A stretch of 22,751 nt of DNA from the IMG/VR virus record IMGVR_UViG_3300006919_000494, positions 1-22,751 of that record; one strand, written 5' to 3'. The position numbers and the translations under genes were made by a program. The notes under the pieces are model-generated. The model was not told where the DNA came from. It did not search any database and saw nothing but the letters and a program-made list of their open reading frames with translations. Shown one piece after another: positions 21,496 to 22,751 of the stretch; the stretch's first letter is position 1, and every line of letters begins with the position of its first letter. The DNA comes from a virus.

Positions 21496-22698
21496 TTACC
21501 CAAATGGTTTGTATTGCTGAACTGAACTATTGCCACCTGCGCCGTTTGCTTGTGCATCAATCCAAGCCTGCGACAAATCCATTGTTCCATTGATTGCGTT
21601 TGTTCCCCGCCTTGCGGTAGATGGTCTTAAATCACCGTTTGCTGCATCGACAACTCCACTTGATGCCAGAGTAACATTTCTTGCGGTATGTCTGATTGAA
21701 ATCCTTGTTGGATCGTTGCGAGTCCACGATGGATCAACGCTTGTTGTATAGTTGCAATTGTAAAAAGTGTTGCCGTACATCTGGATTCCGTGCGCTCCGC
21801 CAGTGGTTCCGTTTGACAAATATCCAACGACCTGATGCAAGTTTTCAAAGTGATTGTTTTTAACAAGATAACTGCCAGCGTTAATCCAGATTTGCGTGCC
21901 ATACTGATACACTTTTGAATCGCCAACGACTGTATTGCCGATCACTTGGATTCCCGTTGAATTAGACGACAAAAATCCTGCGCCTCGTTTTAGCCACACG
22001 AAATTTCCGATGTAACTATTTCCAGAGTTTGATCCCTGTAAATGGCTGGTCAAAGCTCCGCCGCTTGTGGTCGAGTCATCTATTTCAACAAAGTTGTTTG
22101 ACGTGTTACTTCCGGTAAAGATACCGAGAAGAGCGCCGCCCGATCCAGTTGTTCGCAACGCTTTAATGTAGCAACTATCAACAGTGTAATAATTTCGGCC
22201 TGCAAACAATTTTGGGTTGCTGGTTTGCGCTGTCATGTCGCAGTAACAGTTTTGAAATCTTGCATACTGTCCAAGCTGAAACATGTATTCGCCTGCAAGA
22301 AATCCAGTGCAAGTAAAACCGTCGATTGTTACGTATTGAGCAACCGTCGAATTGATAATCCTAAGCGTGCAATTCGCTTGCGACATTGTTGCTCGCGATG
22401 TTGGCGACGCAGTACCAAACGCAGTTGCACCGTCTGAAATAATCGTAACGCCAACGCTATTCCCTGAAGTGTATGTTACGACATTAGACGTGAGCGAATT
22501 GCACTCGGTGTCGTCTGGTGCGTAAACGCCAATCATTTTGATTACGTCACCTGCTGGCGTTCCAATTCCATGCGTTACGTTTATATCGCCAAAGCAATAA
22601 CTCAACGTAAGGTAAGGCGATGAGGGGCTTGTACCGCCGCCGACTGAATCGCTGGCATTTGTCGTCAAGTTCTGTGGATCAACATAATACGTTGCCAT
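21496..22698 (-). CDS. Parallel beta-helix protein, probable tail spike or appendage
   Basis: A 400-residue protein with no signal peptide or membrane segment. It opens with TYYVDPQN followed by a Ser/Gly/Thr-rich stretch and SPYLTLSYC, the usual opening of right-handed beta-helix (pectate-lyase-like) proteins. The body is rich in Asn, Gly, Thr and Ser, with regularly spaced N-x-F/V and G-N-T segments such as VIGNTVVG, VKNNHFEN and MYGNTFYN, as expected for helix coils. In phages such folds serve as tail spikes or receptor-binding and depolymerase subunits. No catalytic residues can be assigned by eye. A GGAGG lies 6 bases before the ATG. The gene contains no CCWGG site, unlike most of the window, and may have been acquired separately. 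Confidence 0.75.
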   Translation of the reverse strand: MATYYVDPQNLTTNASDSVGGGTSPSSPYLTLSYCFGDINVTHGIGTPAGDVIKMIGVYAPDDTECNSLTSNVVTYTSGNSVGVTIISDGATAFGTASPTSRATMSQANCTLRIINSTVAQYVTIDGFTCTGFLAGEYMFQLGQYARFQNCYCDMTAQTSNPKLFAGRNYYTVDSCYIKALRTTGSGGALLGIFTGSNTSNNFVEIDDSTTSGGALTSHLQGSNSGNSYIGNFVWLKRGAGFLSSNSTGIQVIGNTVVGDSKVYQYGTQIWINAGSYLVKNNHFENLHQVVGYLSNGTTGGAHGIQMYGNTFYNCNYTTSVDPSWTRNDPTRISIRHTARNVTLASSGVVDAANGDLRPSTARRGTNAINGTMDLSQAWIDAQANGAGGNSSVQQYKPFG

Positions 22699-22751
22699 CA
22701 GTTGCCTCCAAATGGATTGTATTGACCGTCAAATGAATATGGTCGAACGCC
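22698..22751 (-). CDS. C-terminal end of an unknown phage protein (partial)
   Basis: An open frame enters from the right edge of the window and ends with a TGA whose last base is the A of the next gene's ATG (TGATG junction). Only 17 codons are visible, ending in QYNPFGGN. The beta-helix protein that follows ends in QQYKPFG, so the two neighbours share a similar C-terminal tail. This suggests related tail-appendage proteins or a shared docking tail, but the visible part is too short to assign a function. The junction implies translational coupling. Confidence 0.6.
   Translation of the reverse strand, partial: GVRPYSFDGQYNPFGGN

Noticed and set aside
1-22751. Prophage attachment sites, integrase or CRISPR array
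   Set aside because: I searched by eye for integrase-like frames, tRNA-like edges and regularly spaced repeats and found none. Lysogeny cannot be judged from this window.

Overview
The window is a dense virion-structure and host-takeover block of a tailed bacteriophage or prophage. Every gene I accept lies on the minus strand, so the biological reading order runs from 22751 down to 1. Most neighbours overlap by 1-8 bases (ATGA or TAATG junctions) or sit a few bases apart, which indicates one long late operon. There is no tRNA, rRNA, CRISPR array, integrase, lysis gene, large terminase or host gene in view. The host cannot be named from sequence alone. The head genes resemble the Mu type (gp29-like portal, gpI-like protease, gp36-like connector, gpG-like morphogenesis protein). 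There is a tape-measure-like protein and no tail sheath, which suggests a non-contractile tail.

Layout in transcription order. (1) 22751-20285: the last 17 codons of an unknown protein, a parallel beta-helix (tail-spike-like) protein and a 401-aa probable tail-fibre/appendage protein. (2) 20275-19985: a small winged-HTH protein (regulator or small-terminase-like), followed by a 78-bp gap with repeats and a hairpin. (3) 19906-16881: head protease with a nested scaffold start, a head decoration protein and the major capsid protein, closed by a clear intrinsic terminator. (4) 16796-13318: connector and neck proteins, gpG-like protein, a probable tail terminator, a zinc-ribbon protein, a tail-tube candidate and a chaperone candidate. 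(5) 13317-9765: a short tape-measure candidate, a large baseplate/tail-tip candidate and a 165-aa unknown. (6) 9772-1: a portal fused to SAP-like and ParB-like (nuclease fold plus HTH) domains, then a cassette of large multidomain proteins: an ADP-ribosyltransferase (ART) protein, a zincin metallopeptidase protein, a 68-aa protein and a second ART protein that runs off the window.

The most striking part is region 6. The portal gene is not next to the protease and capsid genes but heads a cassette of polyvalent effector-type proteins. Five copies of one gap-free 23-residue module (consensus ALQPGTTK..GKTYVLN.NHRW) are spread over the three large proteins after the portal. My inference is that these proteins are packaged with the genome and delivered into the host, with the module acting as a sorting, docking or processing tag.

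A second layer is in base usage. The pentamer CCWGG is greatly over-represented: 16 copies by eye in the first 1000 bases, where about 1.6 are expected from composition. It almost vanishes between 20672 and 22751, with one copy. The change falls inside the 401-aa gene and points to a recombination boundary, with the tail-appendage end of the operon of different origin.
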